In this document: positions 14,382-23,392 of the stretch, in pieces
How positions within the stretch are numbered: position 1 is the first letter of the stretch
How the letters are laid out: each line of letters begins with the position of its first letter
DNA from: Microbacterium testaceum
GTDB lineage: Bacteria; Actinomycetota; Actinomycetes; Actinomycetales; Microbacteriaceae
NCBI RefSeq assembly: GCF_003075375.1
Contig: NZ_QDFT01000008.1
Location: forward strand, 36,736-100,735
Direction: 5' to 3'
DNA: 64,000 nt
Notes under the pieces: model-generated
What the model saw: the letters and a program-made list of their open reading frames with translations, nothing else
The model's database searches: none
What the model was told of the DNA's origin: nothing
Made by a program: the position numbers and the translations under genes

Positions 14382-16827
14382 GTCCCCACGCGTGCGCGGC
14401 GCGGATCGCGCTCGACCGGTCGGAAACCTCCAACTTGCGATAGAGACCTTGCAACTGGGTCTTGACCGTGTTCGGCGACACGACGAGCGCACGCGCGATA
14501 TCGGCGATGGTCGACGTGGGCGTGAGCTGCGCCAGGACGACCTGCTCCCGTTTGGTCAGGTGCGGCACGCTCACCGACGAGGCGAAGAACGACCGGCGCT
14601 CCTCCAGGCGATCCCGTGTCTCGGAGGAGAGCATCTTGTGGACCACCGCTCGGTCCTCGGGCGCGACCGCGCTCCAGGGACTCCACAGATCGTGGCGGAT
14701 GCTCAGTGCCTCGGCACGTTGGACCGTCGTCCGGTGCGCGGCCGATCCGTTCAGGCGTACGTCGGCGACGATGCTCACCACCAGGCTCTCCAACGCCGCC
14801 CGAGGGGAGGGCTCATGATGCAATCCCCACTTCACGCTCATCACGTAGGACTCGTGCGTACGTCCCGCGTAGAGGTTCGACAACGCGATCGCGGGAGCGG
14901 TGGCGGCCGAGAGCGTGTACGGGCCCTCGAAGAGCGAGATCGCCTTCCTCGCCTGTCGGAGTGCGATGAGGACCTTCGCCCGTGCGGTCAGCAGGTGGAT
15001 CGACTGGAAGTGGGACGGGGGTGTGCTCCGGGTTCGGGCCGTCCAGGCCCGCAGGAGGCCGAGGGCATCGGATGCGGCACCCGAGAGGAGGAAGGAGAGA
15101 GCGTGGACGGATGCCGCATAGGGCCACAGCTCGCGCGCACCCGCGTTCGCGGGCAGGTCGTCGAGCAGGGCCCGCGCTCGCGCGGCATCGCCGTCCTCGA
15201 GGTGCAGCCACGCCTCCGCGATACGGAGGCCCTCTCCCCAGGGCGACGATTTCCACGTCTCGTCGGCGTTCGCCTCGACCAGGCTCCGGGCGCCGGCGAC
15301 ATCTCCCTCGAGCAGCTCCAGGATCGCGGTCGCTCCCCGAGCCCGGAGCCGCCGCGCCGGGGGAGCGGTGCGTTCCGACTGGGTCAGCGCGATCCGCGCG
15401 TCACGCAGTTTTCCCATGGCGAAGGCGGTCATCCCGACCTGATACCACCCTTCAGAGGCGGCTTCCGGGCTCAGGCCCCGGGCCTGTCGAAGCGCTTCGC
15501 CGAGGGTGGCGGACGATTCGGTTGACAGGGCGAACCTTCCCGCTGCGCGCAGCAGACCCACGCGGAGCGTGAGCGCCTCGACGCTCGCTCCGACGGGGGT
15601 CCTGGCATCCGGGAGTTGAGAGAGCGCGGTGACCGCGAGAGCCGGCGTGTCCGTGGATGATGCGGTGCGCGGGTCGAGCGACAGCAGCGCATCCACCGCG
15701 TGCGGCGACGAAGGCCCGCTGGTCACGAGCTCATCGAGGAGTGCGGGCAGGCACTCGGCGTCACGAGCCCAGATCTCGGGGCCCGAACTGTGGAGGATCC
15801 TCGCCAGGGAGTCCCTCTGGCCGGCGTCCGCGGCCAGCTGAGCAGCCAGGAGAGGCTCGCCGGTGTCGACGAGATGCTCCATGAGCTGGATCCTCGAGCG
15901 GCCCACGCGGTCAGGATCCCGGGCGGTGATGTCGCGCAACCACTTCTCGCGAACGGGCTCGGCCAGAGTCAGCCGGGTGGAACTCGGCCAGGCCAGGCCG
16001 GCGTCCTGCAAGCGCGCTAGGAGCTCGCCCGGAGAGCCGATCGACGGATCCACGCCGAGGGCGTCGGCGATGTCGGCGGTCACGTAGGGGGCCACCGCGA
16101 GCATGCGGATGTCGTCGGTCACCGGCACGTTCAATCGGTGCTCGAACTCCGTCGTCAGCGCGGTCGCCGCGAAGTCGGCCAGCACGGCGGCCTCGCCGCG
16201 CGTGCGCAGGGGCAGGGCCTCCAGCCGGAGACGCGAGGCCGCCAACTGCGCCAAGGCGGGCCAGCCGTGGATCTTCGCGGCGAGATCATCGATCGCCACT
16301 TCCGTGGTGACCACCTCGTTCAGTCGGAGCACCTCTGCGATTTCGTCTCGAGTCATGAGCAGGGCGTCGGCGGGGACCACGTGGACGTCGAATTCCAGCG
16401 CGACCAGCGGGCTCTCCAGCCCCGTCGCGTGACGGGTTGCGACGACGATCCGCAGGTCGGTGTCCGCGCGGAGGAGCTCCACGAGCCGGTCGGTCGAGAG
16501 GCCGGACGCATCGGTGTGGTTGTCCACGAGCAGTATGTGTGCGGAGGGGCCTGTCGCGAAGGCGTCCGCGATGCGCTCCGCGGCATCCGGGCCCGCCTGA
16601 GCACCGTCGATGAACTGAACGCCGAGGTCCTGTTCCTCGTCGAGAAGGGCGGCGAACTGACGTAGGAGAGAGCTCTTGCCGACTCCGGCGGGACCGCGGA
16701 CGAGTACCACGTCGCCGGACAGCGCCTCGCGCAGGCGGGCCAGGGATGCCGACCGCGTGGCCCAGAACCGGCTCGTCCGCCGGCTCGTGCGGGCGCCAGG
16801 GGTGACAGAATCCACGTCGATCAGCAT
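14356..16827 (-). CDS. Large LuxR/MalT-type ATP-binding transcriptional regulator
   Basis: An 823-residue STAND-type regulator. An N-terminal P-loop (GPAGVGKSS, residues 45-53) is followed by an NTPase-like core. A long helical repeat region that probably senses a ligand or partner comes next (about residues 330-740), then a C-terminal LuxR HTH (LTKREQVVLAQL...ADIARALVVSPNTVKTQLQG). ATP-dependent oligomerisation and DNA binding are expected from MalT and LAL relatives. GGAGGTAACG precedes the ATG. It is divergent from the tyrosine-autokinase gene across a 312-bp gap carrying a direct-repeat array, so it probably controls the polysaccharide genes and perhaps itself. Confidence 0.85.
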   Translation of the reverse strand: MLIDVDSVTPGARTSRRTSRFWATRSASLARLREALSGDVVLVRGPAGVGKSSLLRQFAALLDEEQDLGVQFIDGAQAGPDAAERIADAFATGPSAHILLVDNHTDASGLSTDRLVELLRADTDLRIVVATRHATGLESPLVALEFDVHVVPADALLMTRDEIAEVLRLNEVVTTEVAIDDLAAKIHGWPALAQLAASRLRLEALPLRTRGEAAVLADFAATALTTEFEHRLNVPVTDDIRMLAVAPYVTADIADALGVDPSIGSPGELLARLQDAGLAWPSSTRLTLAEPVREKWLRDITARDPDRVGRSRIQLMEHLVDTGEPLLAAQLAADAGQRDSLARILHSSGPEIWARDAECLPALLDELVTSGPSSPHAVDALLSLDPRTASSTDTPALAVTALSQLPDARTPVGASVEALTLRVGLLRAAGRFALSTESSATLGEALRQARGLSPEAASEGWYQVGMTAFAMGKLRDARIALTQSERTAPPARRLRARGATAILELLEGDVAGARSLVEANADETWKSSPWGEGLRIAEAWLHLEDGDAARARALLDDLPANAGARELWPYAASVHALSFLLSGAASDALGLLRAWTARTRSTPPSHFQSIHLLTARAKVLIALRQARKAISLFEGPYTLSAATAPAIALSNLYAGRTHESYVMSVKWGLHHEPSPRAALESLVVSIVADVRLNGSAAHRTTVQRAEALSIRHDLWSPWSAVAPEDRAVVHKMLSSETRDRLEERRSFFASSVSVPHLTKREQVVLAQLTPTSTIADIARALVVSPNTVKTQLQGLYRKLEVSDRSSAIRAAHAWGLIETDSEI

Positions 16828-17139
16828 CGTTACCTCCAGTAGCTGGGATGACGGCTCCTCTTCGGGTGAGGAGTCGCGTCGACGCGACGAAGGAGCGGTC
16901 GCGTTGGAACGATCCTGAGGGTGACGCTCGGCGCGGACCGACCAAATCCGCCACTTTCATCCCCCACGTCATCCCCTCATCACCCCCCTCTGCATCACCC
17001 TTTTCATCACCCTTTTGCCCTCGGCTCCGGCTTCGTCCCCCGCCGCGTCTGAGGGCGGCGTCAGGAGTGTCGCGGATCCGGCCCTAGGCTGCCTGCGACC
17101 TCGACGACGCCCTCGTCGAGATGGGAAGGCGGAGTTCGA
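16828..17139. other. 312-bp divergent control region of the polysaccharide locus
   Basis: The gap between the divergent LuxR-type regulator and the autokinase gene contains no protein gene. It holds the repeat array at 16957-17016, two further GGGTGA copies near 16864 and 16919, and ribosome sites at both edges (GGAGGT for the regulator, GGCGGAG for the kinase). Promoter hexamers could not be fixed with confidence. Confidence 0.6.
16957..17016. promoter_or_regulatory. Array of CATCACCC direct repeats (likely operator)
   Basis: Five copies of CATC(A)CCC start at 16958, 16970, 16978, 16993 and 17005. The last three are exact CATCACCC, and the final two are followed by TTTT. On the minus strand they read GGGTGATG. 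They lie about 130 bp from both divergent start codons, a suitable place for cooperative binding by the neighbouring LuxR-type regulator. That link is inference. Confidence 0.5.
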
Positions 17140-18690
17140 GTGGACATGCAGCGAGTGGTGCGCATCCTGCGCGCCTATTGGATGACGATCGGGGCCCTGT
17201 TCGCGCTGGGAGCGTTGGTCGGTCTGGGGTGGAGCGCGCTGCAGCCGAGGGTTTACACGGCCGACGCGAGCGGGTACGTCGCAACCGTCTCGTCCGACGG
17301 ATCGACCGGATCCGCCCTCGCGGGTGATCAATTGGCGCTCTCCAAGGTGAAGTCGTTCGTCGACATGGGGTACTGGCGCAGCGTCGCCGAGGCCGCGCGG
17401 GAGTCCCTCGGCGTGGAGGACAGTCCGGAGTCGCTCGTTCAGCGCGTGCGGGTCTCGAACCCCGTCGAAACCGTCAATGTGCGGGTGGATGCCACCGGGT
17501 CGACTCCCGAGTCGGCGCGGGACCTCGCAGAGGCGTGGATCCGTGGCATGACGACCCAGGTCGACGAACTCGAGACGGGAGGCTCCGGTCAAGGCGCGGT
17601 GCGGCTCATCGCCGGAGACTCGGCACGCCTGCCGACGTCGCCCTCCTCGCCGAACGTCAAAGTCGATGTGGCCGTCGGGGCGATCGCCGGAGGCGTGCTC
17701 GGCGTCGTCTTCGCACTCGTGAGGCGCACCTTCGACCGGCGCGTCCGAACTGTCGAGGACATCACCGCCGCGGTCGGTGCCTCGGTTGTCGGCGTCCTCC
17801 CCATCGACAAGGAGCTCGCGAACGGACGGGCGGTGTTCTCCTTCACCGACACCCACGATGGGCGGGGCTCCTTCGCGCACAAAGAAGCGGTCCGGGAGCT
17901 GCGCACGAACCTGCAGTACGTCGACGTCGATCACCCCCCACGGGTCATCGTGGTGACGAGCCCGCTCCCGGGCGATGGCAAGTCGACGACCGCCGCGAAC
18001 CTCGCCGTCAGCATCGCCGCGACGGGGCAGTCGGTGATCCTCATCGACGCAGACCTGCGTCGCCCGGTCATGGGCGGGGTGTTCGGCTTCTCGGACGACG
18101 TCGGACTGTCCGACGTGCTCGCCTCCCGCGCGCAGATCGAGCAGGTCGCGCATCAGGTCGATGATCATGGGCGTCTCTTCGTCGTCGCCGCCGGGCGAAC
18201 CCCTCCGAATCCGACCGAGATGGTCGGTTCCCAGCGCATGCAAGCGCTCGCTCGGAAGCTCGCCGAGGACATGGTGGTGATTGTGGACTCGCCGCCGACC
18301 CTCGCGGTCGCCGACGCCGCGGTCATCGGGAGTTGGGCGGACGGGGTGGTGCTGGTGGTCACAGCCGGTCGGACGACCGATGACATGCTGACCCGCGCGG
18401 TCGACAACCTGTCGAAGACGCGGGGGCGCCTGCTGGGTATCGTCCTCAACCGAGCGCCCCTGCGCGGACCGGACTCTTCCTATTACGGAGCCCGCTACGG
18501 CGGAGCCTACGGGTACAGCGAGCCCGACGCCGACACTCGGAAAGGGGCGAAGCGGACGAGAGGTCGCGATCGGCGACCCTCCTCGGTCATGGGCGCTCCG
18601 GGTGCGACGGGCCCGCGTCGCCGCTCCGGTACGGCCTCGGACGATGCCCGAGTCGGGGCTTCGGGTGAGGTTCGTCGCAGCCGCGGGTGA
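17140..18690 (+). CDS. Wzz-type chain-length domain fused to a BY-kinase (polysaccharide co-polymerase)
   Basis: A 516-residue membrane protein of the type that controls capsule or exopolysaccharide assembly. Wzz domain with membrane helices at about 15-33 and 176-196 flanking an outside loop. The cytoplasmic tyrosine kinase carries Walker A SPLPGDGKST (274-283), Walker A' LIDADLRRP (301-309) and Walker B VVIVDSPP (near 382). A tyrosine cluster DSSYYGARYGGAYGY follows near 448, the usual autophosphorylation site, then a basic, low-complexity tail. A phosphatase that could reverse it is encoded at 22731. GTG 17140 has a GGCGGAG site; the ATG two codons later is an alternative. Confidence 0.9.
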   Translation: MDMQRVVRILRAYWMTIGALFALGALVGLGWSALQPRVYTADASGYVATVSSDGSTGSALAGDQLALSKVKSFVDMGYWRSVAEAARESLGVEDSPESLVQRVRVSNPVETVNVRVDATGSTPESARDLAEAWIRGMTTQVDELETGGSGQGAVRLIAGDSARLPTSPSSPNVKVDVAVGAIAGGVLGVVFALVRRTFDRRVRTVEDITAAVGASVVGVLPIDKELANGRAVFSFTDTHDGRGSFAHKEAVRELRTNLQYVDVDHPPRVIVVTSPLPGDGKSTTAANLAVSIAATGQSVILIDADLRRPVMGGVFGFSDDVGLSDVLASRAQIEQVAHQVDDHGRLFVVAAGRTPPNPTEMVGSQRMQALARKLAEDMVVIVDSPPTLAVADAAVIGSWADGVVLVVTAGRTTDDMLTRAVDNLSKTRGRLLGIVLNRAPLRGPDSSYYGARYGGAYGYSEPDADTRKGAKRTRGRDRRPSSVMGAPGATGPRRRSGTASDDARVGASGEVRRSRG

Positions 18691-18915
18691 GGCGTTGGGT
18701 CAAGGTGCCGGACGGGGCGGGCCCGTCTGGTGGTGATCGGCGGACCCGCTTGATGGGTGACCGCCGGATCCACGTCGGACGGCGAGGCGTGGGCACGCGA
18801 GGCGGAACGCTCGTCGCAGGCTCCCGCACTCGAGATCGGACCCGCGGAGTCGCCGTCGCCCCGGGCCTGCGGGCGACGACCGTCGGGGCTGAGGCGAACC
18901 GATCGGTGGGCGCAG

Positions 18916-20448
18916 TCAGTGCGCGGTGCCGCCCGGAGCGACGACGGCTCGGAAGGTTTTCGCGAGGATGGCGATGTCGCCCACCAGCGACCAGTTCTCC
19001 ACGTAGAAAAGATCGAGTCGGATGGCGTCCTCCCACGCCAGAGAAGACCGCCCGCTGACCTGCCAGAGGCCGCTCATTCCCGGACGCACGATGAGCCGAC
19101 GCCGCGCGTCGTCGTCGTAGAAGGCGACCTCTGCGTCACGCTGCGGGCGGGGACCGACGAGACTCATCTGGCCGAGGATGACATTGAAAAGCTGGGGCAG
19201 TTCGTCCAGCGAATAGCGGCGGAGCCAACGGCCGATGGGAGTGATCCGGGGGTCTTGCTCGACCTTGAAGAGAGGAGTGTCGGCCCGCCCCTGCGCACGG
19301 AGAAGCTCCTGCAGCGCGGTGTCGGCTCCGTCGACCATCGAGCGGAACTTGAACATGTCGAACGGGATGCCGCCCTGCCCTACTCGTTCCTGACGGAACA
19401 GGATCGGTCCCGGACTCGACGTTCCGACCATCACCGCGACGGCGGCGAGGAGAGGGGAGAGCAAGATGACCAGTACGCTCGCCCCCGCCACGTCGAAGAT
19501 CCTCTTCGACAGCTGTTGAGCCCGCGAGTAGCGGGGGGTCTCCACGTGGATCAGCGGAAGACCCGCAACCGGTCTGGTGTGCAGGCGCGGTCCGGCCACA
19601 TCGGTCAGGTTCACCGCCACGATGAGCTGTCGCCGGCGGGGGTCGAGGCTCCACCCTATGCGTCGGATGTCGTGCGGGTCGAGCACGGAGCCGCCGGAGA
19701 CGAGGACCCCGTCGGCGTCCAGGTCGTCCAGTCGGCGACGAAGGAGATCGGATTGCTCGTCCGACCAGGATGTAACGCCCACGACGTGGCCGACGCTGTG
19801 CAGGCCGGCGACCCGAAGGCCGGCCGACGGTTGCCGGGCGAGTTCGGCGGACACCCGGGCGTTCTCATCCGAACTGCCGACAAGCACGACGCGCGTGCCC
19901 ATCGATCCCGCGCGACGTCGGTGTGCGAGAAGCCGGCGGCAGAGCAGGCGCCCCATGACGAGCGAGATGCAGCCGAGGGGCAGGCTGAGGAGGAAGTATC
20001 CGCGTGAAAGGTCGGCGGTAGTCAGGTAGGCGGCGATGGCGACGATGCCGAACACCTGCATCGATGCGGTGACCACCAGTCGGAGCTCGACGGCACCGTA
20101 GCCGATGATGCGTTCCTGTCGTGAACCTCCGAGCGCGAGCGCCAGCATCCAGGCCGCGCCCACGACGATCGAGACCACGCTGTAGTCGAGATTCGATGAG
20201 GCCACTTCCGCCGAGCGCGATCCCAGCCACATGAACTGTGTGCCGAAGACGACGAGCGAGATGACGATGGCATCGGCGAGGAGTACCCAGCGTGCGTAGC
20301 GTCGTTGCCAGGGGGCTCTCTTCGTCGGTCGCTTACGCCCCGCATCGGGCGAAAAGCCGGGTGAGTCGTGGTGCGAAACAAGTGCCTTCACGGATGGTCC
20401 GCCTTCCGCGTCCGAGGACGTTCTCTCTGCACGGCGCTCGTCCGTCAT
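18916..20448 (-). CDS. Polyprenyl-phosphate sugar phosphotransferase (priming transferase 1)
   Basis: A 510-residue WbaP/CpsE-type enzyme that puts the first sugar phosphate on undecaprenyl phosphate at the inner membrane. About four N-terminal helices lead to a CoA-binding-like middle (GTRVVLVGSSDENA). Then comes a membrane re-entrant helix and the catalytic domain: KRIFDVAGASV, FRQERVGQGG, FKFRSM, LDELPQLFNV, SLVGPRPQ and GMSGLWQVSGRS. The ATG at 20448 gives a disordered head; a GTG at 20391 after GGCGGA is a credible alternative start. It is paralogous to the gene at 29569. It converges with the autokinase gene across 225 bp that hold no gene. Confidence 0.9.
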   Translation of the reverse strand: MTDERRAERTSSDAEGGPSVKALVSHHDSPGFSPDAGRKRPTKRAPWQRRYARWVLLADAIVISLVVFGTQFMWLGSRSAEVASSNLDYSVVSIVVGAAWMLALALGGSRQERIIGYGAVELRLVVTASMQVFGIVAIAAYLTTADLSRGYFLLSLPLGCISLVMGRLLCRRLLAHRRRAGSMGTRVVLVGSSDENARVSAELARQPSAGLRVAGLHSVGHVVGVTSWSDEQSDLLRRRLDDLDADGVLVSGGSVLDPHDIRRIGWSLDPRRRQLIVAVNLTDVAGPRLHTRPVAGLPLIHVETPRYSRAQQLSKRIFDVAGASVLVILLSPLLAAVAVMVGTSSPGPILFRQERVGQGGIPFDMFKFRSMVDGADTALQELLRAQGRADTPLFKVEQDPRITPIGRWLRRYSLDELPQLFNVILGQMSLVGPRPQRDAEVAFYDDDARRRLIVRPGMSGLWQVSGRSSLAWEDAIRLDLFYVENWSLVGDIAILAKTFRAVVAPGGTAH

Positions 20449-20766
20449 CGCCGCTGAGCGCGATGACTCTGCCACCGCCCTCGGAGCGAGCCGTGCGACC
20501 GACACCGCGTGCTGGCCGGGTGAGGGGTTCGTGCGGAGCGTCGTCGACCGCGTTCCGCTCGACCACCGTCGAGGTCGATGGCCACCGAGAGCGGGATGCC
20601 GACAGTGGCCCCCGTCTCGTGCAGAGCAACCGGTTCTCGCCTCAGTTCTCACCCCGCCCACCGAGGCATTCACCATGCGATCGACGCGGTGGGGCGCCGT
20701 CCCGACGAGCGCGCCGAGAATGTTTACATGTTCATGTGAGAATGGCCCATCGCTCAGGCTTGAGCC
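20449..20766. other. 318-bp gene-free divergent region
   Basis: It lies between the priming transferase (minus strand) and an XRE-type gene (plus strand). GGGTGAG occurs near 20520, matching the motif of the repeat array at 16957, and the palindrome at 20726-20737 sits just before the XRE gene. No convincing open frame or strong hairpin was found. Confidence 0.5.
20726..20737. promoter_or_regulatory. ACATG-TT-CATGT palindrome upstream of the XRE gene
   Basis: A perfect 5-2-5 inverted repeat in a short AT-rich stretch (GTTTACATGTTCATGTGAGAAT), 29 bp before the ATG at 20767. XRE/C1-type repressors usually bind such sites in their own promoters, so autoregulation is plausible. Confidence 0.4.
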
Positions 20767-21042
20767 ATGAGCGAGTTGACCGACCCCTGGACCGATTTCG
20801 CCCGCGAGCTCGGAGTGCGGATGCTCCGCGCCCGCGCGGAGAAGCAGATGTCTCAGGAGCAGGTGGCTCATGCCGCCGGCCTCGCGACTTTCACCTATCG
20901 CAAGCTGGAGAAGGGCGAGTCCAATCCGGGTACTGCCGCGAATCCGCGTCTCAGGACCCTCGTTGCTCTCGCCGAGGTGCTGGATGTCCCTCTCAGCGAC
21001 CTTCTGCCCGTCCCTCCGGAAGGTCTCGCAACCGGCCGGTGA
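20767..21042 (+). CDS. XRE-family transcriptional regulator
   Basis: A 91-residue single-domain Cro/C1-type HTH protein: MLRARAEKQMSQEQVAHAAG forms the first helices, then FTYRKLEKGESNPGTAANP and LVALAEVLDVPLSDLLP complete the five-helix fold. The RKLEKGESNP segment is the classic recognition/loop signature. It has no separate sensor domain. A palindrome immediately upstream suggests self-control. It lies between a sugar transferase and a small unknown gene; its targets are unknown. Confidence 0.82.
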   Translation: MSELTDPWTDFARELGVRMLRARAEKQMSQEQVAHAAGLATFTYRKLEKGESNPGTAANPRLRTLVALAEVLDVPLSDLLPVPPEGLATGR

Positions 21043-21133
21043 GGGGGATGTCGGAGGTGTGCGTTTCACTGTGTTCGTGCCCACCGATGTTCGGACCGTC
21101 GCGCGCGACGGTCCCTCGAGGAAGGTGCACGCC

Positions 21134-21493
21134 ATGAAAGACGAGACCCCCCGTAACCTCCCGTCGGTCCGACGGTGCGCATTCGCATGGTGCGCGACCC
21201 CACACGGCGAAACAGTCCACCCCGCGGACGAGGACCACCGCAGCGAGGGCTTCGCCCTGACCATCAGGGCGAGAGACGTGCGGACGCACGGCGACGGGGA
21301 CACCGTCGACGTCGAGATCGGTGTCCTCCGGCGCCAGGACGACGATTCGACCTGGATCGTCATCGAGACGGGCGAGCGGTCGTCGGTCGCGATCCACCTC
21401 GACGACGCCGCGGCTATCGGGCGCCGGATCCTCCGCGAGACGCATCGGGCACGCGGGGTCGCCGTTCCCCCGACGGCATCCTCGATCGCGTGA
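21134..21493 (+). CDS. Hypothetical protein
   Basis: A 119-residue soluble protein. The N-terminal part includes RRCAFAWCATPHGETVHPAD with two cysteines and two histidines, which could be a small metal site. A beta-rich middle (TVDVEIGVLRRQDDDSTWIV) and a helix (LDDAAAIGRRILRETHRAR) follow. AGGAAGGTG lies before the ATG at 21134. I do not recognise the family. It ends 9 bp from the convergent tatC stop. Confidence 0.55.
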   Translation: MKDETPRNLPSVRRCAFAWCATPHGETVHPADEDHRSEGFALTIRARDVRTHGDGDTVDVEIGVLRRQDDDSTWIVIETGERSSVAIHLDDAAAIGRRILRETHRARGVAVPPTASSIA

Positions 21494-21502
21494 AGCGGGG
21501 GC

Positions 21503-22234
21503 TCAGCTCTCGGAACGATTGCGGCGCTCGACGCGTCGGTCATGCAGCCAGGTCCACACCGCTGAGCCGGCGTACAGGGCGCAGAGGGGCAGGGCGATGA
21601 CGAGCATGCTCAGCAGGTCGGCGGGGGGCGTGACAGCGGCGGAGAAGACGATGATCACGACGAGAGCGACCCGCCACCCCCGCACGATCGTGCGCCCGCT
21701 GAGCACCCCGACCGCATTCAGCGCGATCAAGACCAGGGGCGACACGAAGGAGAGGCCGACCCCGACCACGAGCTTCAGGAGGAAATCGAAGTACTGACTC
21801 GCCGTCAGCATCGTGGTCGATCCGGCGGGGGCGAAGCCCGCGAGCAGTGTCACGATCTGCGGCACCACCATCCATCCGAAGGCGACGCCGCCGAAGAACA
21901 AGGGAACGGCAGTCGCCACGAACAGGAGGCCGGCGCGCCGTTCGCGCGAGGTGAGCCCGGGTACCAGGAACGCCCACCCCTCGAAGATCCAGACCGGCGC
22001 CGCGAGCACGATGCCGAGCGCGAGGGCGATCTTGAAGCGCAGGTCGAAGGCCTCGCCGATACGGGTGAAGTTCAGCCCCGTGAGCGAGGGGCCCTGAAGA
22101 TGCCGCAGGGGCTCGGCTGCGGCGGCGATCACGAGGTCGCTCATCGCGAACCCGGCGATACCGGCGACAGCGACGGCGATCGCGCAGATGGTCACGCGAC
22201 GCCGCAATTCGGACAGATGGGCGAGGAGCGGCAT
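21503..22234 (-). CDS. tatC: Sec-independent (Tat) translocase subunit TatC
   Basis: A 243-residue, six-helix membrane protein that binds twin-arginine signal peptides and recruits TatA. The N-terminal MPLLAHLSELRRRV matches the conserved cytoplasmic HLxELRxR start. The segment after helix 1 and FKIALALGIVLAAPVWIFEGWAF fit TatC helix 2; VTPPADLLS is the conserved TP element before the last helices. The frame is open further upstream, but the family start is at MPLL. tatA lies 53 bp upstream on the same strand. Two more Tat-linked observations are nearby: a TatB-like gene at 23393 and a Tat-signal deacetylase at 33874. Confidence 0.9.
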   Translation of the reverse strand: MPLLAHLSELRRRVTICAIAVAVAGIAGFAMSDLVIAAAAEPLRHLQGPSLTGLNFTRIGEAFDLRFKIALALGIVLAAPVWIFEGWAFLVPGLTSRERRAGLLFVATAVPLFFGGVAFGWMVVPQIVTLLAGFAPAGSTTMLTASQYFDFLLKLVVGVGLSFVSPLVLIALNAVGVLSGRTIVRGWRVALVVIIVFSAAVTPPADLLSMLVIALPLCALYAGSAVWTWLHDRRVERRNRSES

Positions 22235-22287
22235 CCGGCCCCCGTCCCCGGCCCCCTCCGGGGTCGGGAGATGCCGCGTCCCGCGGA

Positions 22288-22512
22288 TCACGTCGTCGAC
22301 GTCGTCGTGTCGGGGCGACCGGTCTCGGTGGTCTCGTCGGTGGAACGGCCGGGCTCCGACGCGGAGTCCTTCGTCTCCGAGCGCAGGATGCGGACCGACT
22401 GGCCGACGCTCTTGGCCAGCGCGGGGAGCTTCGCCGCGCCGAAGAGGAGAACGACGACGGCGAGGATGAGCAGTAGATGCCAGCCCGAGAACGCATTTCC
22501 GAAGATGCCCAT
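22288..22512 (-). CDS. tatA: Sec-independent (Tat) translocase subunit TatA
   Basis: A 74-residue protein: a single N-terminal membrane helix (WHLLLILAVVVLLFGAAKLP) with the conserved FGxxKLP hinge, an amphipathic helix (ALAKSVGQSVRILRSE) and a polar threonine-rich tail, as in TatA. TatA oligomers form the protein-conducting element with TatC. It is the first gene of a two-gene tatA-tatC unit. The divergent gap to the phosphatase gene (218 bp) must hold its promoter. Confidence 0.9.
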   Translation of the reverse strand: MGIFGNAFSGWHLLLILAVVVLLFGAAKLPALAKSVGQSVRILRSETKDSASEPGRSTDETTETGRPDTTTSTT

Positions 22513-22713
22513 GGCGACCTTTCTGTCGTGGATCCTCCCATCGTGCGAGCGCGAGCCGCATCGCCGGGGGATTACCGGCTCAACCTCGCCCGTCCGCCAT
22601 TCCTACTTCACCCGCACCACGGGGACGCGATGATTTCCGGGGGTGAGGAGGTCCGGAAGAGGAGGGCGGTGTACTGGACGCCGTGCGTGAATGACGCGCG
22701 AGAGGAGAGTGCG

Positions 22714-22734
22714 ATGCTCGAGGCCGTTCGATGA
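22714..22734 (+). CDS. Possible six-codon leader peptide (MLEAVR)
   Basis: AGAGGAGAG at 22701-22709 is well placed for the ATG at 22714. The frame is six codons long and ends TGA at 22732-22734, overlapping the ATG of the phosphatase gene (ATGATG). The good ribosome site belongs to this mini-frame rather than to the phosphatase start, which suggests coupled re-initiation. Confidence 0.35.
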   Translation: MLEAVR

Positions 22735-23390
22735 TGCGTGACCGTCTGGTGATCGTGTGCACCGCCAACATGATCCGCTCGCCTTTCATAGCGGGCCTGC
22801 TCGCATCGCGGCTGGCCTCATCCCCTCAGGTTCGGCTCCATCTGGAGAGCGCGGGGACGGCCGCTCGGCCGGGGGCCTCGGCGACCGGTGAGGTGCTGGA
22901 GGTGGCACGGACGTACGGAATGGACCTCAGCACTCACCGCGCACGGCGACTGACGGACGGCATCCTCCAGCCGGGAGACACGGTGCTGTGCGCCGAACGC
23001 GCGCATCGCCGGGTCGTCCTCGACCTGCGACCAGACCTGGTCTCGTCGGTCTTCACGGTGCGCGAGTTCGCGCGACGCGCCGAGGCGGTGTGCGCGCGAG
23101 GCGAGGCGACCGACTGGCCGTCGATGGTTCGGGCGGCGGGGCGGCAGCGCCTCGCGACGCCCGGCGAGGGAGGTGGCGAGGACGACATCGTCGACCCGAT
23201 CGGCGGCTCGCGGTCGGTGTGGCGCGACTTCGAACGCCAGGCCACTCTGGCGGTGTCGAGCATCCTGGGGGCCGTTTCGACGCTCTCCGTTCCGACATCC
23301 GCCACGAGCGAGCCGCGACCCATGACGCGGCGGGAGTATCGCCGCCGCTCCGTCGGCGCTTCCTCGCACCCGGTCGTGCGGGGGGCTTGA
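22731..23390 (+). CDS. Low-molecular-weight protein-tyrosine phosphatase
   Basis: A 219-residue enzyme. The N-terminal loop VCTANMIRSPF satisfies CX5RS, but the usual Gly and second Cys of the family loop are Ala and Ile. The general-acid loop is DDIVDPIGG near residue 144. A longer than usual basic C-terminal tail follows (TRREYRRRS). In capsule systems (Wzb, CpsB partners) this enzyme removes phosphate from the tyrosine autokinase, here encoded at 17140. It starts by overlap with a possible leader peptide and is followed 3 bp later by a TatB-like gene. Confidence 0.85.
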   Translation: MMRDRLVIVCTANMIRSPFIAGLLASRLASSPQVRLHLESAGTAARPGASATGEVLEVARTYGMDLSTHRARRLTDGILQPGDTVLCAERAHRRVVLDLRPDLVSSVFTVREFARRAEAVCARGEATDWPSMVRAAGRQRLATPGEGGGEDDIVDPIGGSRSVWRDFERQATLAVSSILGAVSTLSVPTSATSEPRPMTRREYRRRSVGASSHPVVRGA

Positions 23391-23392
23391 CG

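Noticed and set aside
20449..21543. Upstream extension of priming transferase 1 to 875 residues
   Set aside because: The extra part is antisense to the XRE and hypothetical genes and contains no membrane or transferase motif.
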